Below are positions 24,058 through 34,280 of a DNA stretch of 64,000 nt, piece by piece. Under the pieces are notes generated by a model, which made no database searches, was not told the DNA's origin, and worked only from the letters and a program-made list of their open reading frames with translations. The stretch spans positions 186,001 through 250,000 of the forward strand of contig JACMRL010000025.1 of assembly GCA_014376435.1 (NCBI GenBank), written 5' to 3'. The position numbers were made by a program, and so were the translations under genes. This stretch comes from Bdellovibrio sp. GTDB taxonomy: Bacteria > Bdellovibrionota > Bdellovibrionia > Bdellovibrionales > Bdellovibrionaceae. Position 1 is the first letter of the stretch. Each line of letters opens with the position of its first letter.

Positions 24058-25463
24058 TTAAGACCGATCAATACAACATCACTGCCAATTTGCTTTATTG
24101 TCGAATTCTTTTTAAATAAACTAAAATCTTCACGCTTACTAAGATCTAAAACTGTCGATTTTAATAAGTCTTGCAGTGGGGTTTTTATTAAACCCGTCGA
24201 AATACGGCTTGAGCGCCCTGACCAACTTGTAAACTGAGGATCTTGCGTAGCACTTAAAGCTAAAACTTCGGCTTTTGAGCTTAGTGGGCTGACTGCAAGC
24301 TGCGAAGAAAAATAAGCTAGGTTATGGCCTTCGCCCGAGGCCCAAGAACTTAATTTTAAATTCATATCTAGTGTGTTTAGATCTTTAATCTGAACATTTT
24401 CAATTCTATTTTGAATTTGTAGGTCAAAACACTTATTTAGACTTTTTAAAGCTGGCCAAGCAAAAAATTGTGAAAAGCGTGAACAGGTTATCTTTGTAAG
24501 ACCGCCGTACTTTAAAGATGAAATTGTGTTCTTCGTTAAGACATTATTTAAATTATTTTTAACTAATTCTTCTACGCTTGATTTTTTTATCAACATACTG
24601 GGAATCAGTGATTGACCCAATGCGACTAATTCGCTTGATTGGAAAGAGTTTGCGGCCGTCTCGCTTGCGTAAACCCATAAATTATTTTGTTCATCGATTT
24701 TATGTTTTTGCTCGGGTTTTAAATTATAGTCTATCGAAACTTTTGCTAATTCAGACGCAATTTTTTCGTTAATTAAGTTATTAATTTTTGAATTCACTAC
24801 TTTTTTTAAAGTTTCTAAAGCAAAACTTTGTTGAATGAATGCTTTGATTTGATTTCTTAACTCATTATCAAATCCAGCTACTTCATTGCAACCGATTAAT
24901 TCCGTTGCTACAACGGTTGTGGATAGGTCCCAATCTAAATGAATGACTGAGGCTAAACTCTGTTGAACTACAATCTGCGCTGCGATTGGGTTTTCATTAT
25001 GCAGACCAATCTTTAGCTGCTGACATTGCATATTTAGGCGTAACGTCGCCCAACCAAAACCCATATCTTTTTTAATCGTAATCAGAAGATTTATATTTTG
25101 GGAAACCACCACAGCGTCTTTAAGCTGAAGGCCTAGATTTAAGGTTTGTGAATCTGCACTTTGCAAAGATTTAGTAATAACGCTTCCGCTAAAATCGACT
25201 CGATTTGAGACAACCTGGATACTTCCGTCTGCTGTTTGCATCTGGTAGCTTGGTAGACTTTCTTGAAACGGCATGTTTTGGCTAGTGAATGACTGTCGTA
25301 GCTGAGAAATAATTTTGCTAAATGGTATAAATACAATCGCGTCGATTTTGGCAGGTAAAACAGTGGTCTGCGCATGGAGATCTGGACTCAGCACCGTCGC
25401 TAAAATTGCCGAAATAATAACTGTGTTAAGAAAAAATTTTTTCAACTTTATACCTAAGCTCAT
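24054..25463 (-). CDS. Secreted protein of unknown function, possibly lipid-binding (TULIP-like)
   Basis: With ATG 25463 the protein has 469 residues and a signal peptide (FFLNTVIISAILATVLSPDLHAQ). It is rich in beta strands, with long amphipathic helices such as NELRNQIKAFIQQSFALETLKKVVNSK split by strands and one pair of cysteines per half. This recalls BPI/SMP-like (TULIP) lipid-binding proteins, but I have no decisive motif, so this is conjecture. It is divergent from the RND-LolA fusion with 64 bases between starts. An in-frame start at 25556 would overlap that gene and place 31 residues before the signal peptide. Confidence 0.4.
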   Translation of the reverse strand: MSLGIKLKKFFLNTVIISAILATVLSPDLHAQTTVLPAKIDAIVFIPFSKIISQLRQSFTSQNMPFQESLPSYQMQTADGSIQVVSNRVDFSGSVITKSLQSADSQTLNLGLQLKDAVVVSQNINLLITIKKDMGFGWATLRLNMQCQQLKIGLHNENPIAAQIVVQQSLASVIHLDWDLSTTVVATELIGCNEVAGFDNELRNQIKAFIQQSFALETLKKVVNSKINNLINEKIASELAKVSIDYNLKPEQKHKIDEQNNLWVYASETAANSFQSSELVALGQSLIPSMLIKKSSVEELVKNNLNNVLTKNTISSLKYGGLTKITCSRFSQFFAWPALKSLNKCFDLQIQNRIENVQIKDLNTLDMNLKLSSWASGEGHNLAYFSSQLAVSPLSSKAEVLALSATQDPQFTSWSGRSSRISTGLIKTPLQDLLKSTVLDLSKREDFSLFKKNSTIKQIGSDVVLIGLN

Positions 25464-25527
25464 ATCTAAACTTTTCGGAGACTTTGGTCTGGAACTAAAT
25501 AGAAAAGCCGGACGTTTCTCTAGTGAA

Positions 25528-28482
25528 ATGACTTTAAAAGATTCTAAAACTGTCATTGTTTTTAACAGAACGGTGGCGGCGCTTTGTGTTTTACTTTTTT
25601 TGTTTGGAGCTTATACAAGTTTACAAACAAAAACAGAATTCTCTTTAAAACAATTTTATCCTTCAGACCATCCACTACTTCTAGAAGAAGAAAAAATTGC
25701 TCAGCTTTTTAAAATCGAGAAAAACTTGTCCGTGATCGTTCTATTGCAAACGAAAGATAAGACGAGCTGGTTAGAAAACAAAAACTTCAATGATTTAAAT
25801 AATTTAACGACGGCTTTTCAAAAAAATGAAAAATTAAAATCTGCTATTTCAATCGCGAATTTGCAAGGTGCCCAGGACTCTGGTGAACAACTTGATGTAG
25901 GCCCGCTGTTCGAAAATTTAGCTGCCGATAAAAGAAAATCGATCGCCAATAGTCATCCGTTCGTAAAACCTCATTTGCTTGCCCGGAACGAATCTTCCAC
26001 CCTATTAGTATTAAATCTTTTGCCGACGTCGCCTTTAGAAGTTAACAAGTACACGGAAAGCTTAAAAGATTATTTTAAGACTGAATTCGCTGGATATGAC
26101 GTTAGCATTGGCGGGCTAAGTGTTTTACAAGCAGACATGAGTTACCTTTTGAAAAAAGAGCTTTTTCGCTCGGTCTTTATTGGTTTAATTCTTTTTATAC
26201 TTGGTTTATTAGTAATTTATAAAAAACCGATTGCGGTATTTTCAGTTTTAACCACACTCGTTTTTGTTAACGTGGTCATTTTAGGATTTTTAGCCTGGTT
26301 TAAAATTCCGTTAAACGTTTTACTTTCAACGCTACCCGTTTTAATTTCGTTACAAGTTATTTCACTCGTTATTCATATTCAGGGACATCATAATAAATCA
26401 ACCCGAATTTGGCTTACCTACCAAGATTTGTTTTGGGAAAATTTATTAGCCGTTTTAATTTCTGGAGTAGGATTTTTATTTTTAAAAACCTCATCTTCTC
26501 AACTGATTCAAAACTATGGCGTGATTGTAGCCCTTTCTTCTTTTGCGGCTTGGTTTTTAACTCATTTAGTTTATTGGCCCGTGTCTTCAGTTTTTTCCAA
26601 TACTTATTTTAGAAGCTGGCTTGTTCGTCCCGCTTATTGGTCACTCTGGTCGCTACGTCATCGTAAAAAAGTATTAGTTTCTGGATTATTCGTTTTTTTT
26701 CTGGGCGGCTACAGTATTACAAAAGTAAATTGGAATGCGCGGGCGTTGGATGATCTGCCTGAACATCAAAATACGCGCAAAACAACTGAGTTTATGGATA
26801 AAAATTTTGGTGGTACGATGGATATGAACTTTGTAGTTCACCGTCCAAAAAAGAAAAATGATTGGAATCATGCCCGTAGCATTAAAAAATTAGATCTTGC
26901 GTTAAATAAAATTAAACAGATTACCGCCGTTGGCTCGGTTCTTTCGGTGAACGATTTTTACAAGTCTTTAGCGAACCCGAATCAGCAAAAAAATCGGCTG
27001 CCGGCTTCAAATGCAGATGTTTCTGAAAAGAATTTTTTGTTCTCTTTAGGTCAACAGAATCCAATTGAATCTCATGTTTCTAAAGATAAAAAAGATTTAT
27101 TAATCAAAGTTCGTTACCAAGATGTACCTTCTGACCAAATACAAAAAACCACCTTACAAATTGTGTCGGTTTTGAAAAAATATTTTCCCGAAGCTAATGT
27201 AACTAGTTCGGGTTTTGCCGAGCAGTTTCACACGATGAATCAAGAAATTTCTAAAGACTTAGTTTTTAATTTTTGGCACGCGATTGTGTTGGCTGGCTTG
27301 ATTTTAGTTATCGCGTTTAAGTCATGGCGTTTTGCTATTCTTGCCTGTCTACCAAATTTATTGCCGCCCTTGGTATTAATGATTTGGCTCAATTACCAAC
27401 AAGTTTCCTTAAAACCAACTGTTGCTATTATTTTTTCGATTGCGATCGGTTTGGCTTTTGCAAATACTGTTTATGTTATTGGCCGAATTATTAAATTACA
27501 AAAAATGCGTCCAAATGCAAAAAACTATCTGCCGCTGAAGCGCGCCCTGCTTGAAGAAGGCAATCCTTGCTTGCTAGCTACGTTACTAATTGTTTTAGGT
27601 TTTGTAGTTTTCTTATTTTCGTATTTCGGAGTTAACCGCTTGTTCGGCCAGTATATGATTCTTTCTGTCGTAACCGCACTCATAGGAGACTTGATATTTA
27701 TGCCTAGTTTTTTACAACAATTTAAAAAATATTTCATCTCGGCTACGATTTTATTTTTTGTTTTTCCAAATGTTTCCGAAGCACAAACCACGGCGGTTGA
27801 GATTTTAAAGAAATCACAGTCGATGTTAAGTTCAAAAGATGATAGCGCGACGATCAAAATGAAAATTATCGAAGCCGATGGTTCAAGTAAAGACCGCGAA
27901 CTAACTTTTAAAAGAAAATTTGCAGATAAAAAAAATCAAACCATCGTTAAAATATTAAGGCCGACAGACCAGCGCGGAGCGGGCTTTCTGAATGTGGTCG
28001 ATGACGGATCTGAACAACAGTGGATTTATTTACCAAGCTCTAAACAGGTGCGTCGATTTGTGTCTAAAAACAAACAAGAAGGCGTGCTGGGTTCAGAGCT
28101 AAGTCCGCAAGATCTAGATTTAGCGACGATTCAGTCATCCACTGCAAAGTTGCTAAAAAAAGAGAAATCAGGCGCGTCAGAAGTAGCCCTGATTGAAGTA
28201 ACGTCGAAAGCGAATCAAACTGCATATAGTAAAGCGATTGTCTGGGTTCATCTAGGCCAATTTGTTCCGCTACGTATCGATTTTTATGATGCTAAAGGAC
28301 AAGTTCAGAAACGAATCGACTTTCAGAACTACGTTAAAATCAATCAGGTGCAAAGAGCACAAAAAGTTGTCATTAAAAATATGAAAAATAAGCGCTCGAC
28401 CGAGCTGTCGCTTTCTAGCATGAAAGTAAATTCTGGACTAAAAGACGATGTCTTTACTCAACGCGCCCTCTCGAAAGACTAA
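25528..28482 (+). CDS. RND/MMPL-family permease fused to a LolA-like lipoprotein-sorting domain
   Basis: A 984-residue protein. Residues 1 to about 735 are an RND exporter: a first membrane helix (AALCVLLFLFGAYTSL), a periplasmic loop, a helix bundle (FIGLILFILGLLVIY, VLTTLVFVNVVIL), then the second half repeating this plan (FWHAIVLAGLILVIAF, IIFSIAIGLAFANTVYVIG). After MPSFLQQFKK comes a signal-peptide-like helix (YFISATILFFVFPNVSEAQ) and, from about 752, a domain like Outer membrane lipoprotein-sorting proteins (AVEILKKSQSMLSSKDD, GSEQQWIYLPSSKQVRRF, GSELSPQDLDLATI). These are usually two adjacent genes. It probably moves lipids or lipoproteins out of the inner membrane. Start ATG 25528. 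Confidence 0.8.
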   Translation: MTLKDSKTVIVFNRTVAALCVLLFLFGAYTSLQTKTEFSLKQFYPSDHPLLLEEEKIAQLFKIEKNLSVIVLLQTKDKTSWLENKNFNDLNNLTTAFQKNEKLKSAISIANLQGAQDSGEQLDVGPLFENLAADKRKSIANSHPFVKPHLLARNESSTLLVLNLLPTSPLEVNKYTESLKDYFKTEFAGYDVSIGGLSVLQADMSYLLKKELFRSVFIGLILFILGLLVIYKKPIAVFSVLTTLVFVNVVILGFLAWFKIPLNVLLSTLPVLISLQVISLVIHIQGHHNKSTRIWLTYQDLFWENLLAVLISGVGFLFLKTSSSQLIQNYGVIVALSSFAAWFLTHLVYWPVSSVFSNTYFRSWLVRPAYWSLWSLRHRKKVLVSGLFVFFLGGYSITKVNWNARALDDLPEHQNTRKTTEFMDKNFGGTMDMNFVVHRPKKKNDWNHARSIKKLDLALNKIKQITAVGSVLSVNDFYKSLANPNQQKNRLPASNADVSEKNFLFSLGQQNPIESHVSKDKKDLLIKVRYQDVPSDQIQKTTLQIVSVLKKYFPEANVTSSGFAEQFHTMNQEISKDLVFNFWHAIVLAGLILVIAFKSWRFAILACLPNLLPPLVLMIWLNYQQVSLKPTVAIIFSIAIGLAFANTVYVIGRIIKLQKMRPNAKNYLPLKRALLEEGNPCLLATLLIVLGFVVFLFSYFGVNRLFGQYMILSVVTALIGDLIFMPSFLQQFKKYFISATILFFVFPNVSEAQTTAVEILKKSQSMLSSKDDSATIKMKIIEADGSSKDRELTFKRKFADKKNQTIVKILRPTDQRGAGFLNVVDDGSEQQWIYLPSSKQVRRFVSKNKQEGVLGSELSPQDLDLATIQSSTAKLLKKEKSGASEVALIEVTSKANQTAYSKAIVWVHLGQFVPLRIDFYDAKGQVQKRIDFQNYVKINQVQRAQKVVIKNMKNKRSTELSLSSMKVNSGLKDDVFTQRALSKD

Positions 28483-28486
28483 TTTC

Positions 28487-28515
28487 TTGTTGATCAACTA
28501 ACACCTGGCTAGAAT
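28487..28515 (+). promoter_or_regulatory. Candidate sigma70-type promoter of asnS
   Basis: TTGTTG (28487-28492) and TAGAAT (28510-28515) are separated by 17 bases, predicting a 5' leader of about 20 bases with an AAGGG ribosome site. A 10-bp palindrome GTTGATCAAC (28489-28498) overlaps the -35 and could be an operator. Confidence 0.5.
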
Positions 28516-28543
28516 TGACTCTTTATTACGGGAAGGGTCACCT

Positions 28544-29833
28544 ATGCGCATTTATGTTAGTGATTTAAAAGATCATGTCGGACAAACCATCGAACTAAAA
28601 GGTTGGGCTTACCAAACACGCTCATCTGGAAAAGTTAAATTTTTAGAACTACGTGACGGCACAGGAATTATTTCTTGTGTCTTCTTCCAAACAGACTGCG
28701 GCCCGGAAAATTTTATTAATTTTGATCAGATTACTCAAGAATCTTCGGTTGCGGTCACTGGCACAATTCGCCAACATCCAAAACAACCTAATGTTTTTGA
28801 AATGGGCGTAAAATCTTTTGAGATTTTAGGTAAAGCAGAAAATTATCCAATTACCCCAAAAGAACACGGAACTGATTTCTTAATGGATCACCGCCATCTG
28901 TGGATTCGTTCAAAACGCCAACACGCAATTTTAAAAATTCGTCACGAAATTATCATGGCAATCAGAGATTTCTTTGATGGTCGCGGTTTCACCTTAACCG
29001 ATGCGCCGATTTTTACTCCGGCCGCCTGCGAAGGAACTTCAAATCTTTTCGAAACGAAATATTTTGATGATAAGATGTATTTATCACAATCCGGTCAGCT
29101 TTACATGGAAGCTACGGCGCGTGCATTCGGGAAAGTTTATTGCTTTGGTCCTACATTCCGCGCCGAGAAATCAAAAACTCGCCGTCACTTAATTGAATTC
29201 TGGATGGTTGAGCCTGAGGTAGCTTTCAATGATATGTACGACAATATGGATTTGGCTGAGCAATTTACTGAATACATCGTTCAGCGTGTTTTAAAAAATC
29301 GTCCGGATGAATTAAAAACTTTAGAGCGCGACATTTCAAAGTTAGAGCCGATTAAGGGTGCGTTCCCGCGTCTACATTACAAAGAAGCGGCTGAGATTAT
29401 TAAAAAAGAAAATCCAGAATTTATGATCGGTGACGACTTCGGCGCCCTTGATGAAACAATCGTTTCATCTAAATTTGATAAACCAGTTTTCGTACATCAC
29501 TACCCGCAAGCGATTAAAGCTTTCTATATGAAAGAAGATCCAAAAGAGCTCGGCTACGCGATGGGTTGCGATATGTTAGCAACCGAAGGTTACGGAGAAT
29601 TAATTGGTGGCGGTCAGCGTGAAGAAAGCGTTGAAACTTTAATTAAGCGAATTAAAGAACACAAATTAGATCAAAAAGATTTCGAATGGTATTTAGATAT
29701 TCGCCGTTATGGTTCTACACCAAGCTCGGGCTTCGGTTTAGGATTAGAGCGCGCAGTTGCGTGGATTTGCGGATTGCCACACATTCGTGAAACCGGTGCG
29801 TTCCCTCGGCTATACGGTCGTTCATACCCATAA
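28544..29833 (+). CDS. asnS: Asparagine-tRNA ligase
   Basis: A 429-residue class IIb aminoacyl-tRNA synthetase charging tRNA-Asn. The N-terminal OB-fold anticodon-binding domain ([26 protein letters not shown]) is followed by class II motif 1 ([17 protein letters not shown]), motif 2 ([25 protein letters not shown]) and motif 3 ([15 protein letters not shown]). HRHLWIRS and the end [10 protein letters not shown] favour AsnRS over AspRS. It is slightly shorter than E. coli AsnS (466 aa). The acyl-CoA carboxylase operon begins 21 bases downstream, so the two may share a transcript. Confidence 0.94.
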   Translation: MRIYVSDLKDHVGQTIELKGWAYQTRSSGKVKFLELRDGTGIISCVFFQTDCGPENFINFDQITQESSVAVTGTIRQHPKQPNVFEMGVKSFEILGKAENYPITPKEHGTDFLMDHRHLWIRSKRQHAILKIRHEIIMAIRDFFDGRGFTLTDAPIFTPAACEGTSNLFETKYFDDKMYLSQSGQLYMEATARAFGKVYCFGPTFRAEKSKTRRHLIEFWMVEPEVAFNDMYDNMDLAEQFTEYIVQRVLKNRPDELKTLERDISKLEPIKGAFPRLHYKEAAEIIKKENPEFMIGDDFGALDETIVSSKFDKPVFVHHYPQAIKAFYMKEDPKELGYAMGCDMLATEGYGELIGGGQREESVETLIKRIKEHKLDQKDFEWYLDIRRYGSTPSSGFGLGLERAVAWICGLPHIRETGAFPRLYGRSYP

Positions 29834-29854
29834 TTATATTTTTAGGAGTCACTA

Positions 29855-31411
29855 ATGACTGAGATGATGCAGAAGAAAATTGACGAGTTAGAAAAACGCA
29901 ACGAAAAAGCCCTGGCCGGCGGCGGAGCTGATAAATTAGCGAAGCATAAACAAGGCGGTCGTTTGACAGCGCGCGAGCGTGTTGAAGTTTTAATGGATCC
30001 GGGAAGTTTTGTTGAGATGGATCGTTTTGTTACTCACCGTTCTACAAACTTCGGAATGGAAAAAACAAAAACTCCGGGTGATGGAATTATCACGGGCTAT
30101 GGTCGCATCAACGGAAAATTAGTTTACGTCTCTTCACAAGATTTTACTGTCATCGGCGGGTCGATGTCTCGCACCCAAGCAAATAAAATTTGCAAGGTGA
30201 TGGATTTAGCGATTAAGAACGGCGCGCCGTTTGTTTCGATTAATGATTCCGGTGGTGCGCGTATTCAAGAAGGGATCGAATCTTTGGGTGGCTACGCAGA
30301 TATTTTTTCTCGCAATGTTCTGGGTTCAGGCGTGATTCCACAAATCACGGCGATCATGGGGCCTTGCGCGGGTGGAGCAGTTTATTCTCCTTCAATTACT
30401 GATTTCGTTTTTATGGTTGAGAATACAAGTTATATGTTTGTGACCGGCCCTGATGTGATCAAAGCTGTGACTCACGAAGAAGTAACTAAAGAAGAATTGG
30501 GCGGGGCCGCAACTCACGCGCAAAAATCTGGTGTCGCCCATTTTACTGCGAAAGATGATAAACATTGTTTATTATTGATCCGTGAATTGATGAGCTTTTT
30601 ACCTTCAAATAATTTAGATGATGCCGCGGTTTTAGCGACGAAAGATCGCCCGGATCGTATCAATGAATCTTTAAACTCATTAATTCCGGACAGCCCTAAA
30701 AAACCTTACGATATGCTTCAGTTAATTTCTGAAATCGTGGATGAAGGTTATTTTTTAGAAATTCACAAACAGTTCGCCGCAAATATTATTGTCGGCTTCG
30801 CCCGTTTCAACGGAAGACCCGTCGGTATCGTTGCAAATCAACCCCAAGTATTAGCGGGTTGCTTAAATATCGAAGCTTCTAGAAAAGCGGCGCGCTTTAT
30901 TCGTTTTTGTGATGCATTTAATATTCCAATCGTTTCAATCGTCGACGTGCCGGGCTTCTTGCCGGGTAAAGATCAGGAGTGGAACGGTATCATTACTCAC
31001 GGAGCTAAATTACTTTACGCTTACGCGGAAGCAACCGTTCCAAAAGTAACTTTGATTACGCGCAAAGCTTACGGCGGCGCTTACATCGTTATGGGTTCTA
31101 AGCTTTTACGCAGTGATATTAACTTAGCCTACCCGACTGCAGAAATTGCGGTGATGGGTGCTGATGGTGCAGTTAACATTATTCACCGTGAAGCAATCTC
31201 AAAAGCAAAAGACCCCGCGGCAGAGCGCGCCCGCTTAACGGCTGAGTACGAAGAGATGTTCAGTAACCCCTACGTATCGGCTGAACTTGGTTACACCGAT
31301 GAAGTCATCGAACCCGCTTTAACTCGTAAAAGAATCATTGATTCGCTAGAGATGTTGAAAAATAAACGCGATATCATTCCGCCGAAAAAACACGGGAATA
31401 TACCACTATGA
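29855..31411 (+). CDS. Acyl-CoA carboxylase beta (carboxyltransferase) subunit, propionyl-CoA carboxylase type
   Basis: A 518-residue carboxyltransferase of the PccB/MmdA family that moves carboxyl from biotin to propionyl- or acetyl-CoA. It has [19 protein letters not shown], the oxyanion/CoA motif [30 protein letters not shown], and [11 protein letters not shown] in the C-terminal domain. The next gene, the biotin carboxylase, overlaps by 4 bases and the biotinyl carrier follows, forming a full enzyme set. Propionyl-CoA and acetyl-CoA specificity cannot be told apart reliably by eye. Decarboxylase use with a sodium pump is unlikely, as no pump genes flank it. Confidence 0.9.
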   Translation: MTEMMQKKIDELEKRNEKALAGGGADKLAKHKQGGRLTARERVEVLMDPGSFVEMDRFVTHRSTNFGMEKTKTPGDGIITGYGRINGKLVYVSSQDFTVIGGSMSRTQANKICKVMDLAIKNGAPFVSINDSGGARIQEGIESLGGYADIFSRNVLGSGVIPQITAIMGPCAGGAVYSPSITDFVFMVENTSYMFVTGPDVIKAVTHEEVTKEELGGAATHAQKSGVAHFTAKDDKHCLLLIRELMSFLPSNNLDDAAVLATKDRPDRINESLNSLIPDSPKKPYDMLQLISEIVDEGYFLEIHKQFAANIIVGFARFNGRPVGIVANQPQVLAGCLNIEASRKAARFIRFCDAFNIPIVSIVDVPGFLPGKDQEWNGIITHGAKLLYAYAEATVPKVTLITRKAYGGAYIVMGSKLLRSDINLAYPTAEIAVMGADGAVNIIHREAISKAKDPAAERARLTAEYEEMFSNPYVSAELGYTDEVIEPALTRKRIIDSLEMLKNKRDIIPPKKHGNIPL

Positions 31412-32916
31412 TAACTCCTCCGTTTAAAAAAATCTTAATTGCGAACCGCGGTGAAATTGCGATTCGTATTACGCGTGCGTGTCGTGAATTAGGTATTGGC
31501 TCCGTGGCTGTATTTAGTGACGCCGACCGCGACAGTCTTCACGTTTTCTTGGCCGATGAGGCTTATCACATCGGGCCTAGCCCCTCGAAAGAAAGTTATT
31601 TAAACTATCGTAAAATTATCGAAGTAGCCAAACAAGCTGGCGTGGATGCAATTCATCCGGGCTATGGTTTCTTATCGGAAAATCCAATTTTTGTACGCGC
31701 TTGCAAAGAAGCGGGAATTGTTTTTATCGGCCCTACTCCAGAAAATATGGAAGCGATGGGAGATAAGCTTTCTGCGAAGGCGTTAATGAAAAAAGCGGGA
31801 GTTCCATTGGTTCCCGGTAGCGAAGGCGGGGTTGAAACCGTTGAGGAAGCTCAAATCGTTGCAAAAAAAATTGGTTATCCGGTTATCATTAAAGCTACGG
31901 CAGGTGGCGGTGGTAAAGGTATGCGCGTTGTTCGTGCCGATGAAGAATTAGAAAGCGCTTTCCGCGCCTGTCGATCAGAAGGTCAAAACTATTTCGCAAA
32001 TCCAACTGTTTACATGGAAAAATTTATTAATGACCCCAAACATATTGAAATTCAAGTTTTCGGTGATACGCACGGTAACGTAGTTCACTTATTCGAACGT
32101 GAATGTTCGGTTCAGCGCCGTCATCAAAAAATTATCGAAGAATCTCCGTCTCCATCGGTTCCAAATGATGTTCGTATTAAAATGGGCGAGGCCGCGGTTG
32201 AAGCCGCAAAATCAATTAACTATGTCGGTGCCGGAACAATTGAATTTATTTTCGATAATAAAACTAAAGAGTTTTTCTTTATGGAGATGAACACTCGTTT
32301 ACAGGTTGAACATCCCATAACGGAACTTGTAACCGGCTATGATTTAGTTAAAGAACAAATTTGGGTGGCTAAAGGTAAGCCTTTAAGTTTCAAACAATCT
32401 GAGATTAAACAAAAAGGTCATGCGATCGAAGCGCGTATTTGTGCCGAAGATCCGGTTACTTATAAACCGAATCCAGGTAAGATCCGCGCCTGTCGCCATC
32501 CACAAGGGCCTTTCTTGCGTATTGATTCTTACGCTTACCCCGGTTACGAAGTGCCAATCTATTACGATCCAATGATTGCGAAAGTAATTACTTATGGTGA
32601 TACGCGCGAGGAAGCGATTGATCGCATGCAGCGCGCCTTAACTGAGTTCGTATTAACCGGTATTAAAACAAATATTGTTTTACACAAATCGATATTAAAA
32701 CATCCAAAATTTTTAGATGGTTCTTACACAACTCAATTTATCGAAAAAAATTTCGAAGTACTTGAGCCTGAATTATTTAAAGATATTGATGACCCCGTGT
32801 TTTTAATTTCGGCGGCGATTACGGCTTACCAAGATCGTCAGTCTAAAGATGTTCGCCGACTTAACGTGGCTTCTAACTGGCGTCGTACGGGACGTAAATT
32901 ACAACTACGTACGTAG
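31408..32916 (+). CDS. Biotin carboxylase subunit of acyl-CoA carboxylase
   Basis: A 502-residue ATP-grasp enzyme that carboxylates biotin with bicarbonate and ATP. Visible motifs are [33 protein letters not shown], the ATP lid [33 protein letters not shown], and [14 protein letters not shown] with catalytic residues. It has about 50 residues more than AccC of E. coli, at the C-terminus, but no biotinyl domain; that is encoded by the next gene. It overlaps the beta subunit by 4 bases (ATGA). Confidence 0.93.
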   Translation: MITPPFKKILIANRGEIAIRITRACRELGIGSVAVFSDADRDSLHVFLADEAYHIGPSPSKESYLNYRKIIEVAKQAGVDAIHPGYGFLSENPIFVRACKEAGIVFIGPTPENMEAMGDKLSAKALMKKAGVPLVPGSEGGVETVEEAQIVAKKIGYPVIIKATAGGGGKGMRVVRADEELESAFRACRSEGQNYFANPTVYMEKFINDPKHIEIQVFGDTHGNVVHLFERECSVQRRHQKIIEESPSPSVPNDVRIKMGEAAVEAAKSINYVGAGTIEFIFDNKTKEFFFMEMNTRLQVEHPITELVTGYDLVKEQIWVAKGKPLSFKQSEIKQKGHAIEARICAEDPVTYKPNPGKIRACRHPQGPFLRIDSYAYPGYEVPIYYDPMIAKVITYGDTREEAIDRMQRALTEFVLTGIKTNIVLHKSILKHPKFLDGSYTTQFIEKNFEVLEPELFKDIDDPVFLISAAITAYQDRQSKDVRRLNVASNWRRTGRKLQLRT

Positions 32917-32934
32917 TCAAAGAAGGAATTTAAT

Positions 32935-33465
32935 ATGTATTTTGAAGCTGAACTACGAGGCAAAAAATATAAAGTTGACGTGACCGAGGGTCGCCATAAC
33001 TGGAAAGTTTCTTTGCAACAAGAAGATAACGAATGGAAACATTACGATATCTCTAAAAATGATTTTAAAAGCGCGGAAGAATACATCAGCTTTCTTTTCG
33101 AAGGTAAGTCGTACTTAGTCGACGTACTTGGGCAAGACACTGAATACACGGTTTTTACGCGTAATTCATTCCGTACGATCAAAATTTTTAATGACGAAAT
33201 GTTATTACATGAATCATTGAAAAAAGGCGGCGGTTTCGGTTCAGACGCGCAGCTAAAGGCCGGCATGCCCGGCAAAGTAATCGAAATTTTCGTTAAGGTG
33301 GGCGATGAAGTGAAATCGGGCAAACCTTTATTGATTATGGAAGCCATGAAAATGGAAAATGAAATGCGCGCGGCCAGCGATGTAAAAATTAAAGAAATCT
33401 GCATCAAGCAAGGTGATTCAGTTGAATCAGGCGCTATTCTTATTAAATTTGAGGCCGTTAAATAG
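32935..33465 (+). CDS. Biotinyl carrier protein of acyl-CoA carboxylase
   Basis: A 176-residue protein whose C-terminal domain (about 105-176) is a biotinyl domain: AGMPGKVIEIFVKVGDEVKSGKPLL, then E-A-M-K-M with biotinylated K139. The N-terminal 100 residues are a beta-rich region resembling the BT linker domain of propionyl-CoA carboxylase alpha subunits, which docks the carrier to the beta subunit. A separate carrier subunit, rather than the usual fusion to the carboxylase, is a variant arrangement. Third gene of the operon. Confidence 0.9.
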   Translation: MYFEAELRGKKYKVDVTEGRHNWKVSLQQEDNEWKHYDISKNDFKSAEEYISFLFEGKSYLVDVLGQDTEYTVFTRNSFRTIKIFNDEMLLHESLKKGGGFGSDAQLKAGMPGKVIEIFVKVGDEVKSGKPLLIMEAMKMENEMRAASDVKIKEICIKQGDSVESGAILIKFEAVK

Positions 33466-34280
33466 TGAAGGCCTTCCTGTGGGTCGTAAGCGGTTGGTTT
33501 TTGTTTTCATGCTCTAAGCTAGAAACAGGATTACAGCTGGCTCCAAGGATTGTTAGTAACCGCATTGATGATGCCTTTGATTATAAATCAGGTAAGTTAT
33601 CGGCGCTTCGTAAACAAATCGATACGGATATTCAGTCGTACAAAAAAGGTTTGGCCTTACGCTTAATCAGTCACATTGACGTTATTCTAGAACTTTCAAA
33701 AAAAGATAAAATCACCTCGGCAGAAATTAAAACTTTTATCGACAGCGCTAAAGAAACTCAAGAAGACATCATTTTACATTTTCAAAGTTCTTTTGAGTCT
33801 GCCCTGTCTGATTTAAGTGAAAAACAAATCAGTCATTTTAAAAAGTATTCTGATAAAAAAATTGATTCTGATTTGGAAGACTCAGATGACAAAAAAGATT
33901 TTTTGAATGATCGAAAAAAATCAATTCTTAAAACTTATGGTTATTTTTTCGATGATTTAACAGACTTACAAAAAAAGCTGGTTGAAGAATTTGTTAACCA
34001 ACACTACGCCTACTTTGTAGAACGCATAAAAATAAGAAAACAGTTCTCTGATCATTTTCATTTAAAACTGGTGGCTAATGAGCCAGCAACCCAATTTGCG
34101 ATGAACTATTATGCCGGCAATACGAAACAGTTTAGCTCGGGCCTAATAAAATTCTACATGGATGATTTTTATAAATTTCAAGCTGATTTTTGGAATATGA
34201 CGCCAGAAAAAGAGCGTATTAATCTTAGAAAAAATATTAATTCTTATAAAGATCAACTGAAGAAAATTGCGGGAATTTAG
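33465..34280 (+). CDS. DUF6279-like lipoprotein
   Basis: A 271-residue predicted lipoprotein: a short signal peptide ends in F-S-C (C16) followed by S-K-L-E. The rest is helical and highly charged, with residues such as RIVSNRIDDAFDYKSGKLSALRKQID at the N-terminus. This recalls DUF6279, a family of unknown function starting with a C-x-x-L motif and a helix near a W/Y-rich segment, but I am not certain. The GTG start overlaps the stop of the biotinyl-carrier gene by one base, so it belongs to that transcript. It overlaps the convergent tatC gene by 4 bases. Confidence 0.55.
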   Translation: MKAFLWVVSGWFLFSCSKLETGLQLAPRIVSNRIDDAFDYKSGKLSALRKQIDTDIQSYKKGLALRLISHIDVILELSKKDKITSAEIKTFIDSAKETQEDIILHFQSSFESALSDLSEKQISHFKKYSDKKIDSDLEDSDDKKDFLNDRKKSILKTYGYFFDDLTDLQKKLVEEFVNQHYAYFVERIKIRKQFSDHFHLKLVANEPATQFAMNYYAGNTKQFSSGLIKFYMDDFYKFQADFWNMTPEKERINLRKNINSYKDQLKKIAGI

